This document shows positions 49,807 through 57,582 of a stretch of 64,000 bases of DNA, piece by piece. The stretch is from the NCBI RefSeq assembly GCF_004331485.1, contig NZ_SJKD01000006.1, positions 496,001 to 560,000 of the forward strand. Reading direction: 5' to 3'. The stretch is from Kribbella capetownensis (GTDB lineage Bacteria; Actinomycetota; Actinomycetes; Propionibacteriales; Kribbellaceae). The position numbers and the translations under genes are program-made. Below the pieces are notes generated by a model. It saw only the letters and a program-made list of their open reading frames with translations. It ran no database searches and was not told where the DNA came from. The stretch's first letter is position 1, and every line of letters starts with the position of its first letter.

Positions 49807-50628
49807 TCAGAAGCGGTAGTGCAGGACGATGGTTCCCTTCCGGGACCACGCCGTACTGCGGGCCTGGGCTCGGTAGTAGACGCGGAGGACGGACGGGAAC
49901 TGGGCCACCTCGGGTTCGCGGCTGATCAGGATCTCCTTGATCAGTTGCAGCTTCGGGTTCCAGCGCTCGAAGTCGCGCGGGTTGTCGACGCCGGGGAACT
50001 TGATCAGGTCCGCGACCGTCTTGGTGCCGCGCGAATGCCTGGCCGCCCAGACGGCGAACCTGGTGTAGCTGTTGAAGACCAGGTTGCCGCTCGGGAAGTG
50101 CTCGACCAGCCGGTCCAGGAGCGACGTCACCTCGTCCTGGCTGAGGAATCCGAACAGACCGTCGGCCACGATGATCGCCGGCTTGTCGGAGGGTACGGCG
50201 TCCAGCCAGCCCTTCTCGTTCACGTCGGCGGCGACGTTGTGGCTGTGCGGACGCTCCGGGATCAGCTCGCGGCGTGCGGTGACGACCTCGGGGAAATCGA
50301 CGTCGTACCACTCGACGGTGTCCGGCGGGGCGAGCCGCTCGCGGCGGGTGTCGAGACCGGCGCCCAGGTCGACACCGACGGCATCCGGGTGACGGTCGAG
50401 GAACCTCGACGCCACCTCGTCCATCTTCTTCGCCCGGATGGTCGCGTTCAGGAGCAGGTTGGTGTCGATCTTGAGCCGCTCGTAGTCGTAGCCCGACGTA
50501 CGGACGATCTGGTCGGCCATGGCATCGCCGAGGATCGGGTCCGGCCTGCGGTTGTCGAGTGCGCGGCAGCACAACGTCAACCACAGGCTGTCCTCGAGCG
50601 GCGTGAAGGCCGGAAGCGTGGGCCCCAT
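49807..50628 (-). CDS. Class I SAM-dependent methyltransferase (LCM/TcmP-like)
   Basis: A 273-residue methyltransferase of the leucine carboxyl methyltransferase-like family. The SAM motif is AVGVDLGAGLDTRRERL at about residues 84-100, and VEWYDVDFPEVV carries the acidic ribose ligand. The following IIVADGLFGFLSQDEV motif is conserved in the family. These proteins methylate carboxyl or hydroxyl groups of small molecules, often polyketides; the substrate is unknown. ATG 50628 follows a GAGGG site. Confidence 0.88.
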   Translation of the reverse strand: MGPTLPAFTPLEDSLWLTLCCRALDNRRPDPILGDAMADQIVRTSGYDYERLKIDTNLLLNATIRAKKMDEVASRFLDRHPDAVGVDLGAGLDTRRERLAPPDTVEWYDVDFPEVVTARRELIPERPHSHNVAADVNEKGWLDAVPSDKPAIIVADGLFGFLSQDEVTSLLDRLVEHFPSGNLVFNSYTRFAVWAARHSRGTKTVADLIKFPGVDNPRDFERWNPKLQLIKEILISREPEVAQFPSVLRVYYRAQARSTAWSRKGTIVLHYRF

Positions 50629-50720
50629 GACGGATCCCTCCGAGTTCGGTGGTGGACTTCGCACCACCCTCGCCACTGCCCTGCCCTGCGGCATCATCCA
50701 CATCGAGTGATTTCAGGCCC

Positions 50721-51251
50721 TCAACCCATCGTCTTCTGGCCGTCGATCGTCTCGCGGATGATGTCGGCGTGGCCGGCGTGCTGTGCGGTCTCGGCGGTGA
50801 TGTGGAGGAAGACCCGGCGTACCGTCCAGAACACGCCCGGTGGCTGCCACGGCGCGGCCGGGAGTTCGTAGGCGACGTCGAGGTCGAGAGTGCGAACCAG
50901 GTCGTCGGTCGCGGCGGCGACCTTCTCGTACTCCGCGAGTACGCCGGCCAGCGTCTCGCCCTCGGTGAGCCGGAACTGGTTCTCCCACTCGGCGATCGCT
51001 TCCGGGGTGTACTCGGTCTCCTCGGGCGCGTCCTGGCCGGGGCCTGTCTGGGCGAAGCCGGTCCACATCCGCTCGACCGCGGTGACGTGCTTGATCAGCC
51101 CGCCGACAGACAGCGCACTGACCGTACTGCGAGTGTTCGCCTGCTCGTCCGTGAGCCCTTCCGCGGTGTGCCGAAGGAAGTATCGATGCTTCGCGAGGAA
51201 GTCGAGAATGTCGGCCCGTTCACCGGTCAGAACCTGCTCGTTCGTCGTCAT
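50721..51251 (-). CDS. DinB/DUF664 superfamily protein
   Basis: A 176-residue four-helix protein of the DinB/YfiT-like superfamily. Metal ligands are probably the His of LIKHVTAVERMW, then His residues in FLHITAETAQHAGHADIIRE near the C-terminus, the usual H/H/H pattern. Several actinobacterial members are mycothiol-dependent transferases, which fits the mca-containing genome, but that is inference. It starts with a normal ATG and lies on the same strand as the methyltransferase. Confidence 0.87.
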   Translation of the reverse strand: MTTNEQVLTGERADILDFLAKHRYFLRHTAEGLTDEQANTRSTVSALSVGGLIKHVTAVERMWTGFAQTGPGQDAPEETEYTPEAIAEWENQFRLTEGETLAGVLAEYEKVAAATDDLVRTLDLDVAYELPAAPWQPPGVFWTVRRVFLHITAETAQHAGHADIIRETIDGQKTMG

Positions 51252-51341
51252 GCTTCGACCCTAGGAGCCGTAGCGGCCAGGAGGTGTCCTCTACTTGGGG
51301 GCTCCTCAGATCGACCGTCGGGAGCTAGGGTGGCGTGGGGG

Positions 51342-51355
51342 TGGTGAGGTCACCA
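51342..51355. promoter_or_regulatory. Palindrome just downstream of a likely -10 for the haloperoxidase-like gene
   Basis: TGGTGA-GG-TCACCA is a perfect palindrome, 11 bases after a TAGGGT hexamer (51326-51331). A further weak hairpin (AAACCC/GGGTTT, 51355-51378) follows. The leader to the gene start is about 130 bases, which is long for this window. Confidence 0.45.
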
Positions 51356-51476
51356 AACCCGTTGCTGACAAAGGGTTTCGGGCTGACGACGACTCGGCAC
51401 CGGGCTCCTGGTCCCGCGTGCCGTTGCAGGCCGGGGCCGACTTCGTTACGCACTTCGAGGGGGCAGCACAGTGGGA

Positions 51477-52295
51477 ATGATCACGACCAGCGACGGTACC
51501 GAGATCTTCTACAAGGACTGGGGCAGCGGTCAGCCGATCGTCTTCAGTCATGGTTGGCCGCTGTCGGCCGACGACTGGGACAACCAGCTGCTGTTCTTCC
51601 TGCAGCAGGGGTACCGCGTCGTCGCCCATGACCGCCGCGGTCACGGCCGGTCGACGCAGACCGGCGACGGGCACGACATGGACCACTACGCCGACGACCT
51701 CGCCGCGGTCGTCGAGCATCTCGACCTGCACGACTGCATCCACGTCGGCCACTCCACCGGTGGTGGCGAAGTCACGCGCTACCTCGCCCGGCACGGTGAG
51801 GGCCGCGCAGTCAAGGCCGCGCTGTTCTGCGCCGTACCGCCGCTGATGGTGAAGACCGACGCCAACCCGGACGGCCTGCCCAAGGAGGTCTTCGACGACC
51901 TGCAGGCCCAACTGGCGGCGAACCGCTCGGAGTTCTACCGCGCGCTGCCGTCCGGACCGTTCTACGGGTTCAACCGGCCCGGCGTGGAGTCCTCCGAGGC
52001 AGTCATCCAGAACTGGTGGCGGCAGGGCATGATGGGCGGGGCCAAGGCGCACTACGACGGCATCGTCGCGTTCTCCCAGACCGACTTCACCGAGGATCTG
52101 AAGCGGATCGGTATCCCGGTGCTGGTGGTCCACAGCGAGGACGACCAGATCGTTCCGTACGTCGCCTCGGGCCCGCGGTCCGCGGAGCTGCTGAAGAACG
52201 GTGTGCTCAAGACCTACAAGGACCTCCCGCACGGCATGCCGACCACGCACGCCGACGTGGTCAACGCCGACCTGCTGGAGTTCTTCCGGTCCTAG
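51477..52295 (+). CDS. Alpha/beta hydrolase, non-heme chloroperoxidase/perhydrolase type
   Basis: A 272-residue hydrolase. Oxyanion strand FSHGWPLSADDW, then DRRGHGRS, the nucleophile elbow GHSTGGGE (Ser93), acid in VHSEDDQIVP and catalytic His in LPHGMPTTH are all in order. This set matches cofactor-free haloperoxidases/perhydrolases, which are usually esterases in vivo. ATG 51477 is preferred; a GTG lies two codons upstream. No signal peptide is seen. Confidence 0.92.
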   Translation: MITTSDGTEIFYKDWGSGQPIVFSHGWPLSADDWDNQLLFFLQQGYRVVAHDRRGHGRSTQTGDGHDMDHYADDLAAVVEHLDLHDCIHVGHSTGGGEVTRYLARHGEGRAVKAALFCAVPPLMVKTDANPDGLPKEVFDDLQAQLAANRSEFYRALPSGPFYGFNRPGVESSEAVIQNWWRQGMMGGAKAHYDGIVAFSQTDFTEDLKRIGIPVLVVHSEDDQIVPYVASGPRSAELLKNGVLKTYKDLPHGMPTTHADVVNADLLEFFRS

Positions 52296-52386
52296 AACTC
52301 TCCCCTGGCGCCACCACAGTCATCAACTGACTTCGTCATGCTCGCGCGCCCTCCCGGCGACAGTCGCCTGACGAAAGGACCTGTCG

Positions 52387-53208
52387 ATGAACAGGAACCG
52401 ATCACCTCTCTTCCGTGTGCTGACCGTGCTGGCGGCCGTCCTGGGCCTGGTGCTGACCGCGATCACCCCCGCGGCGGCGTCACACCCCGGCGGCCCGAAA
52501 CCCACCATCGTGCTGGTCCACGGCGCCTGGGCCGACGGATCCGGCTGGTCCAAGATCACCAGCCGGCTGCTGAACGACGGCTACACCGTCCGCGTGCCAC
52601 CGAACCCGTTGCGCAACCTGACCACCGATGCCGCGACCATCAGAAGCTTCCTGTCCACGTTGTCCGGGCCCGTCGTACTGGTCGGCCATTCGTACGGCGG
52701 CGCCGTCATCACCAACGCAGCGACCGGCAACCCGAACGTCAAGGCGCTCGTGTACGTCGACGCCTTCGCACCCGCGGCCGGAGAAACGATCTTCCCGCTG
52801 GCCGGCGCGGACTCCGCACTGGCCGTCGACCCCACCACCGTCTTCGACTTCGTCCCGTACCCGGGCGCGCCCGCCGGTGACGTCGACCTCTACCTCAAGC
52901 ACGACACCTTCATCACATCGTTCGCATCCGGCGTCCCACGCCACGAGGCCGAGATCCTCTACCCGTCCCAGCGCCCGTTGACATTGAGCGCCGGAAACAC
53001 ACCTTCGGGTACGCCGGCGTACCTGACCATCCCGTCCTGGTACGTCCTCGGGACCGGCGACCGCATCATCACCCCTGACGCCCAACTCTTCATGGCCACC
53101 CGAGCCAACGCCAAGATCACCAAGATCAAAGCCGGCCACCTCGGCCTCGTCTCCGACCCCAGCCCCATCACAACGGTCATAGAACAAGCCGCCCGCGCAA
53201 CCCGCTGA
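52387..53208 (+). CDS. Secreted alpha/beta hydrolase
   Basis: A 273-residue hydrolase with a signal peptide (residues 1-32, ending in TPAAASH). The catalytic elbow is VGHSYGGAVI (Ser102), the oxyanion strand is VLVHGAWADGSGW, the acid follows in GTGDRIITP and the His is in IKAGHLGLVSDP. It resembles small esterase-like proteins found with salicylate or pheromone-type hydrolases, but the substrate is unknown. It ends in a strong hairpin. Confidence 0.88.
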   Translation: MNRNRSPLFRVLTVLAAVLGLVLTAITPAAASHPGGPKPTIVLVHGAWADGSGWSKITSRLLNDGYTVRVPPNPLRNLTTDAATIRSFLSTLSGPVVLVGHSYGGAVITNAATGNPNVKALVYVDAFAPAAGETIFPLAGADSALAVDPTTVFDFVPYPGAPAGDVDLYLKHDTFITSFASGVPRHEAEILYPSQRPLTLSAGNTPSGTPAYLTIPSWYVLGTGDRIITPDAQLFMATRANAKITKIKAGHLGLVSDPSPITTVIEQAARATR

Positions 53209-53225
53209 CCAGCCCCTCGAGAACC

Positions 53226-53259
53226 ACCGGCGCCGAGAGCCAACCAACTCGGCGCCGGT
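53226..53259. terminator. Terminator after the secreted hydrolase gene
   Basis: Arms ACCGGCGCCGAG (53226-53237) and CTCGGCGCCGGT (53248-53259) pair perfectly over 12 bp around a 10-base loop. Confidence 0.88.
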
Positions 53260-53342
53260 CTCCTGCCCGGGCTGCCCCGGCGACCGGGGTGTGCGGGGCG
53301 GGGTTAGGCTGCGGCGCGTTGGGTCGGTGGAAGGGGTTTGTG

Positions 53343-53837
53343 GTGGGTGTTGGGATTCGGGGTTTGCGGGATGGGGATCCGGTGATGATCTCCGCGGCGT
53401 TCACGGCTATTGGGTGGGACAAGCCGGTTGAGCAGTATGAGAAGTATTTGGCTGAGCAGGCGGCCGGCGTGCGGGATGTGTTGGTGGCGACGGTCGATGA
53501 GGAGTTCGTCGGCTACGTGACGGTGCGGTGGGAATCGGCGTACTTCGACGGGATGCCGGAGATCCAGGACTTCAACGTGCTGCCGCCGTACCGGCGCCGC
53601 GGCATCGGCAGCGGGCTGATGGACGCCGCCGAGGCATTGGTGGCGCAGCGGTCCGCGGTCGTCGGGATCGGCGTCGGTCTGTACGCCGACTACGGCCAAG
53701 CCCAACGCATGTACGTCCGCCGCGGCTACCTCCCCGACGGCCGTGGCCTCATGTACGACAACAGACCAGTTGCCCCTGGCAACACAATAAGACTCGACGA
53801 CGACGCCACCCTGATGTTCACCAAGTCACTGGTCTGA
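53343..53837 (+). CDS. GNAT family N-acetyltransferase
   Basis: A protein of about 164 residues with the GNAT fold. The acetyl-CoA loop is LPPYRRRGIGSGLMDAAEAL (Q/RxxGxG/A-type), preceded by PEIQDFNVLP and followed by YADYGQAQRMYVRRGY. Substrate is unknown. The start is uncertain: GTG 53343 is six bases after GGAAGGGG and gives normal length, while a TTG at 53319 lies eight bases behind a possible TAGGCT. It is flanked by two strong hairpins and so is its own transcription unit. Confidence 0.85.
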   Translation: MGVGIRGLRDGDPVMISAAFTAIGWDKPVEQYEKYLAEQAAGVRDVLVATVDEEFVGYVTVRWESAYFDGMPEIQDFNVLPPYRRRGIGSGLMDAAEALVAQRSAVVGIGVGLYADYGQAQRMYVRRGYLPDGRGLMYDNRPVAPGNTIRLDDDATLMFTKSLV

Positions 53838-53851
53838 CCCCGTGAAGGGGT

Positions 53852-53888
53852 GCGTCTTCACCCCGCATCGGGGGCGGGGTGGAGACGC
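53852..53888 (+). terminator. Terminator after the GNAT gene
   Basis: Arms GCGTCTTCACCCCGC (53852-53866) and GCGGGGTGGAGACGC (53874-53888) pair over 15 bp with one G-T wobble and a 7-base loop. It could also end the minus-strand remnant beside it. Confidence 0.82.
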
Positions 53889-53897
53889 GGCTCACTG

Positions 53898-53996
53898 TTA
53901 GTTGGGGATGGTGGTGAGGTTGAAGGCGTAGCGGGCGGTGGAGTCGGCGATGGCGTCGGAGTTGACGCGATGCGCCGGATTGCTTGATTTGTTGAG
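53898..53996 (-). pseudogene. Orphan C-terminal fragment, possibly of an M28-type peptidase
   Basis: On the minus strand one frame with coding-like third positions runs to a TAA at 53898-53900 and reads SSNPAHRVNSDAIADSTA, then RYAFNLTTIPN. No start codon or upstream domain is present. The segment resembles the (V/R)NSDA(I/A)A region near the C-terminus of M28 aminopeptidases, such as the one decayed at 3652-4295, but it is too short to be sure. Confidence 0.4.
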
Positions 53997-54039
53997 GTTC
54001 CGGAAGGTAGCTGTCCGGAATGTGTTCTAGCGTGCAGGT

Positions 54040-54789
54040 ATGGAAAGTGTGGATGCGATTGAGCGGGCCGATTTGCGGGGTGTGGTGGTTCGGGATGTCG
54101 ATTTGCGTGGCGCCCGGTTCGAGCGGGTGGCACTGAGGGGCGCCGTGATGCGCGGGATGGATCTCGGGCAGGTGCGGATCGACGGGGACATCGAGGGTCT
54201 GGTGCTCAACGGTGTCGAGGTCGAGGCCTATGTGTCCGGCGAGTTGGACCGGCGGTACCCCGATCGCGTGAAGATGCGGCCGACCGACGTACCTGGGTTC
54301 CGCGAGGCCTGGGATGTGGTCGAGCGGCTGTGGGAGGGGACGGTCGAGCGGGCGCGGAAGCTGCCGCCCGAGTTGCTCCACGAGAGCGTCGATGGGGAGT
54401 GGTCGTTCATCCAGACGCTGCGCCACCTCGCGTTCGCCACGGACGCGTGGATCGGTCGAGTGATCCTGGGCGAGGCGTCACCCTGGCATCCGCTCGATCT
54501 GCCGTTCGACGAGATGGACGAAACACCTGGCGTTCCCCGGGATCGCGACGTACGCCCGTCCCTCGAAGAGGTCCTGGAGTTGCGCCAGGACCGGATGGCC
54601 GTCGTACGCCGATATGTCGACAACCTCACCGAGGACGCCCTGAACGCCGACACCACCCCCGTCCCCGGCCCCGGCTGGCCCCGACCCGACAACTACCCCA
54701 TCCGCGAGATCCTCCTCCTACTCCTCAACGAGGAATGGCAACACCACCTCTACGCCGAACGAGACCTCGCCCTTCTCGAGTCCACCTAG
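54040..54789 (+). CDS. DinB superfamily protein with N-terminal pentapeptide-like repeats
   Basis: A 249-residue fusion. Residues 8-60 look like pentapeptide-type repeats (ADLRGVVVRDVDLRGARFERVALRGAVMRGMDL) that would form a small right-handed beta-helix. Residues 85-249 are a DinB-type four-helix bundle with His residues in LRHLAFATDAW and EEWQHHLYAERD. ATG 54040 lies six bases after TAGCGT (54028-54033), so it is probably leaderless. The fusion is seen in a group of actinobacterial proteins; the role is unknown. Confidence 0.85.
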   Translation: MESVDAIERADLRGVVVRDVDLRGARFERVALRGAVMRGMDLGQVRIDGDIEGLVLNGVEVEAYVSGELDRRYPDRVKMRPTDVPGFREAWDVVERLWEGTVERARKLPPELLHESVDGEWSFIQTLRHLAFATDAWIGRVILGEASPWHPLDLPFDEMDETPGVPRDRDVRPSLEEVLELRQDRMAVVRRYVDNLTEDALNADTTPVPGPGWPRPDNYPIREILLLLLNEEWQHHLYAERDLALLEST

Positions 54790-54896
54790 TTGCCGAGCGC
54801 AACCGGCCCTGGGTCCTCGGTGATCTCGCCTGACTTGGGTTGAGGGGTTGCGTGGGTGGGGGTTGGGGGTCACCTTCGGGGTAGGGGGTGGGACTG

Positions 54897-55781
54897 ATGT
54901 TGCTGGTTGTGGGTGGGACGGGTGAGTTGGGTGGGCGGGTTGTTCGGCTGTTGGTGGGGGCTGGGCGGGATGTGGCTTGTCTGGTGCGGCCGCAGTCTGA
55001 TGGGAGTCGGCTGGAAGAGGTTGGGGCGAGGGTGGTTCGGGGGGATCTGACGGACGCCGGGAGTTTGCTGGCGGCGTGTGAGGGGGTTAGCACCGTGGTC
55101 GCCACCGCGACTGCGATCGCTCGGCTGTTGGCGCGCGTACCGGGGCCGTCGCTGCACGAGGTCGACGAGGTGGGGATGGTTGCGCTGGTCGGCGCGGCGG
55201 AAGCGGCTGGTGTGGAGCGGTTTGTCTACGTCTCGTACGCCGGTGTCGAGGCGGGTCTCGGCCTACCGATCGAGCGCGCCAAACTGGCGGTCGAACAGCG
55301 CCTGAGGGGCTCGAGCATGCGAGCGGTCATCGTGCGGCCGGACGCCTTCCACGAGATTCACCTGGCACCACAGGGCCGCTTCGATATCGCCAACGGCAAG
55401 GTGTCGACGATCGGGAAGGGCGACGCCAAACAGCGCTGGGTGAGCACGGACGATGTCGCAGCTCTGGTCGCGGCGGTGGCAGTCGAGCCCGATCCACCCG
55501 AGCTGATCGAGTTCGGCGGACCGGAGGCGCTCAGCCGGAACGAAGCAGTCGCGATCGCGGAGCAATTCGCCGGCCGGCGCGTGAAGGTGCAGCATATGCC
55601 GCGGCCCGTCGTCCGCGTGATGGTCCGCATCCTCAGCCGTACCAACGACGGCATGGCGTCGGCGTTGGGTGTCGGCCTGCTCCTGGACCTGCACGACGCA
55701 CCCTGGGACGACGAACCGCTGCGCAGCCGCGGCATCACGCCACGCTCGACCACCGACTACCTCCGCGACTGCACGAGCTAG
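54897..55781 (+). CDS. NmrA-like NAD(P)-binding protein (atypical SDR)
   Basis: A 294-residue atypical SDR. The cofactor motif VVGGTGELGGRVV is at about residues 5-17, and an Arg after strand 2 (CLVRPQSDGSR) suggests NADP(H). Tyr/Lys catalytic residues are not in the classic YxxxK form; VYVSYAGVEAGLGL lies in that region, so it may be a sensor or reductase of the NmrA/quinone-reductase group. ATG 54897 is preferred over GTG 54888. Its stop overlaps the convergent SnoaL-like gene by four bases. Confidence 0.87.
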   Translation: MLLVVGGTGELGGRVVRLLVGAGRDVACLVRPQSDGSRLEEVGARVVRGDLTDAGSLLAACEGVSTVVATATAIARLLARVPGPSLHEVDEVGMVALVGAAEAAGVERFVYVSYAGVEAGLGLPIERAKLAVEQRLRGSSMRAVIVRPDAFHEIHLAPQGRFDIANGKVSTIGKGDAKQRWVSTDDVAALVAAVAVEPDPPELIEFGGPEALSRNEAVAIAEQFAGRRVKVQHMPRPVVRVMVRILSRTNDGMASALGVGLLLDLHDAPWDDEPLRSRGITPRSTTDYLRDCTS

Positions 55782-56176
55782 GCCTCCAGCGCGTCCGCGT
55801 GCCGATGGAAGACCTTCCAGGCACCGGATTCGCGACGGTACAGCTGGGTCACCCGCAGCGTGTACTGGCGCGGCTCGCCCTGCCAACTCGCGCTGGTGTG
55901 TTCGTAGCCGATCGTGTACCCAACGTCCCCGCTGAGGTCCGCTGAGATCAGTTCGAAGGTGTACGACGAACAGTCGGTGAAGTTCTCCTCCAGGCGCCCG
56001 AAGATCTCCTCTGCCGCGGTCGCCGTCGTTCCCGTCATCCAGGCGCCGAACACGGTCACCGGATCGCGCACCGACCAGATCGCCCGCCGCGGCCCGGCAT
56101 CACCGTTGTGAATGGCAACTTCCGCCTCCCGGAGCTGCGTCCCCACGAAGTCCAGAAACTCGTCCCGTTCAGTCAT
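55778..56176 (-). CDS. SnoaL-like/DUF4440 nuclear transport factor 2-fold protein
   Basis: A 132-residue cone-shaped NTF2-fold protein. Typical elements are an N-terminal helix with FVGTQLREAEVAIHNGD, the strand set around VRDPVTVFGAW, and the C-terminal LRVTQLYRRESGAWKVFHRHAD. Such proteins are enzymes or ligand binders; no function can be assigned. ATG 56176 follows AAGGGGGCGGGAG. It converges on the NmrA-like gene. Confidence 0.87.
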   Translation of the reverse strand: MTERDEFLDFVGTQLREAEVAIHNGDAGPRRAIWSVRDPVTVFGAWMTGTTATAAEEIFGRLEENFTDCSSYTFELISADLSGDVGYTIGYEHTSASWQGEPRQYTLRVTQLYRRESGAWKVFHRHADALEA

Positions 56177-56319
56177 GCTCCCGCCCCCTTTCCTTGCAGT
56201 GAACGCCATCTGGCTCCCGGCCGCCAGGGATCGATGTCATGCGCGCCCGGGAGAAGTCCGTTGAACCCGAGCGCTCCGGCGAGCGTCAATCATTACCGAC
56301 CGGATGAGAGGGTGGACGC

Positions 56320-57072
56320 GTGCATTGGGTGAGGCAGCGGGCGGGATTGGTGTTCGGCGCGGGGCTCGTGCTCGGATTGGCGTGGGCGATCGCGGTGTCG
56401 ACGTCGATGCCGAGTTGGTTCGACCCGAGTGAGGCGTGCGGAAAGAGGTTCCCCGGGCACATCACCCCGGATGGTCCGATCGACGTTCGGACCGGATGGC
56501 TCCCACCGCAGGCCGTGTGCGACTTCGGCGCAGGCGACGTACAGCGGTACATCTCGACGACCCGGTCGACGGTGCTGTCCGTCCTCGGCGTACTCATCCT
56601 CGTCCTGCTGGTGACCGGTCTCGTGCTGTCGGTCAAGCGATTGTCCGGAGAGCCAGGTCCGAACCGGCCGGCCGAGGGAGTCGATCTGCGTCGGCGGAAG
56701 CGCAACCAGTTGACCTTCGGAGCGCTGGACGTGCTCGGAGCCGTGGCGGTGCTGGTCTTCTTCAACGCGGTCGCGATCGTGCTCGGCGAGATCGTCGGCG
56801 GCATCCTCTTCGTCGTCGCCACCATCGCGGGACTGGGCGCACTCTGCACTGCCCTCGACCGGCACATGGGTCCGCTCCCGACTACTGCGCTCGACAGCCG
56901 ACGCCGAGGAACCGCCACCGGAGCGATCCTGTTCGGCGTCATCTTCACGGCAACCGCAGTCACCGGCCAGCTACCGTTCTTCCGCCTCTGGGCCGCTCCG
57001 CTGGCCGCGGTCACGTACGCCGTCGTCGTACACCTCCAATGGTCCCGCCACCCCAAGCCAGTGAACGCCTAG
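56320..57072 (+). CDS. Polytopic membrane protein, unknown function
   Basis: A 250-residue protein with five predicted helices: one near residues 8-28, one near 88-108, two near 135-180 and one or two near 200-240. The first outside loop (residues 29-85) holds two cysteines (EACGKRFPG and QAVCDFGAG) that could pair. The start is GTG 56320 and the end is near a CCG-rich repeat. I do not recognise a family. Confidence 0.78.
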   Translation: MHWVRQRAGLVFGAGLVLGLAWAIAVSTSMPSWFDPSEACGKRFPGHITPDGPIDVRTGWLPPQAVCDFGAGDVQRYISTTRSTVLSVLGVLILVLLVTGLVLSVKRLSGEPGPNRPAEGVDLRRRKRNQLTFGALDVLGAVAVLVFFNAVAIVLGEIVGGILFVVATIAGLGALCTALDRHMGPLPTTALDSRRRGTATGAILFGVIFTATAVTGQLPFFRLWAAPLAAVTYAVVVHLQWSRHPKPVNA

Positions 57073-57090
57073 CCCACCCAGCCCCCGCAA

Positions 57091-57163
57091 CCGCCGCCGC
57101 CACCCGCCACCCGCCGCCACCCGCCGCCACCACCGCCACCCGCCGCCACCGCCCGCCGCCGCG
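57091..57163. repeat. CCG/CCACCCG microsatellite
   Basis: About 73 bases are built only from CCG, CCA and CCACCCG units, with CCACCCGCCG recurring several times. It is too simple to be a CRISPR array and is pyrimidine-rich on one strand. Confidence 0.85.
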
Positions 57164-57170
57164 GCCCGCG

Positions 57171-57259
57171 CATTTCATGGGTTAGCCACTGAAATCACCG
57201 GTTCTGCCCCCAAAACGCGGGCTGACAACCGGCAATCTCACCGGTTATCCGTCGAAATG
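57171..57259. repeat. Large imperfect inverted repeat (33-base arms)
   Basis: Arms 57171-57203 and 57227-57259 match at 23 of 33 positions when one is reversed and complemented; both begin CATTTC and end CCGGTT. The loop is 23 bases. Smaller palindromes are nested inside each arm (ATTTCA/TGAAAT and AACCGG/CCGGTT). Confidence 0.6.
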
Positions 57260-57331
57260 ACCGAGCGACGGGTCGAGGGCCGGGACGGTGCGGCACAGGC
57301 GGTCCGGGTTGCCGACGGACGCGCCGCGGCA

Positions 57332-57363
57332 GGCAGGCGGAGGGGGACGGCAGGCGGAGGGGG
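57332..57363. repeat. 17-base tandem repeat, two copies
   Basis: GGCAGGCGGAGGGGG occurs at 57332-57346 and again at 57349-57363. It is purine-rich, the opposite of the nearby CCG tract. Confidence 0.75.
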
Positions 57364-57378
57364 TGGGCCGTGCATTTC

Positions 57379-57460
57379 GACAGGAGGTGTCACGCCGAAC
57401 AGGAGCTCGGCACGCTCCACAGCGCCTGCACAACGCGCCGATCACCCGACACCTCCTGTC
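57379..57460. repeat. Perfect 13-bp inverted repeat
   Basis: GACAGGAGGTGTC (57379-57391) and GACACCTCCTGTC (57448-57460) are perfect reverse complements separated by 56 bases. The left arm follows another CATTTC, the same hexamer that begins the arms of the larger repeat. Confidence 0.7.
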
Positions 57461-57582
57461 CGCGTGTCCCCTCAGACGACCTTGAGCACGGATCGACCAG
57501 ATCAGCGGATCGCTCGTGGTTGGTTGGTGCACAAGGTCGCGCGTTCGTCCGAACGTCACCATCGTCCTGGGCGAGTACGCCT

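Larger units (their letters stand above)
57073..57582. other. Repeat-rich gene-free region
   Basis: I find no convincing gene here; long open frames exist on both strands but overlap the oxidase end or have no family resemblance. The region holds a CCG-type microsatellite (57091-57163), a large imperfect hairpin (57171-57259), a 17-base tandem repeat (57332-57363) and a 13-bp inverted repeat (57379-57460). A small palindrome, CGTTCG-TC-CGAACG, is at 57542-57555. Confidence 0.7.

Noticed and set aside
57091..57163. CCG-rich repeat considered as a CRISPR array
   Set aside because: Units are 3-10 bases with no unique spacers, and no cas genes are present.
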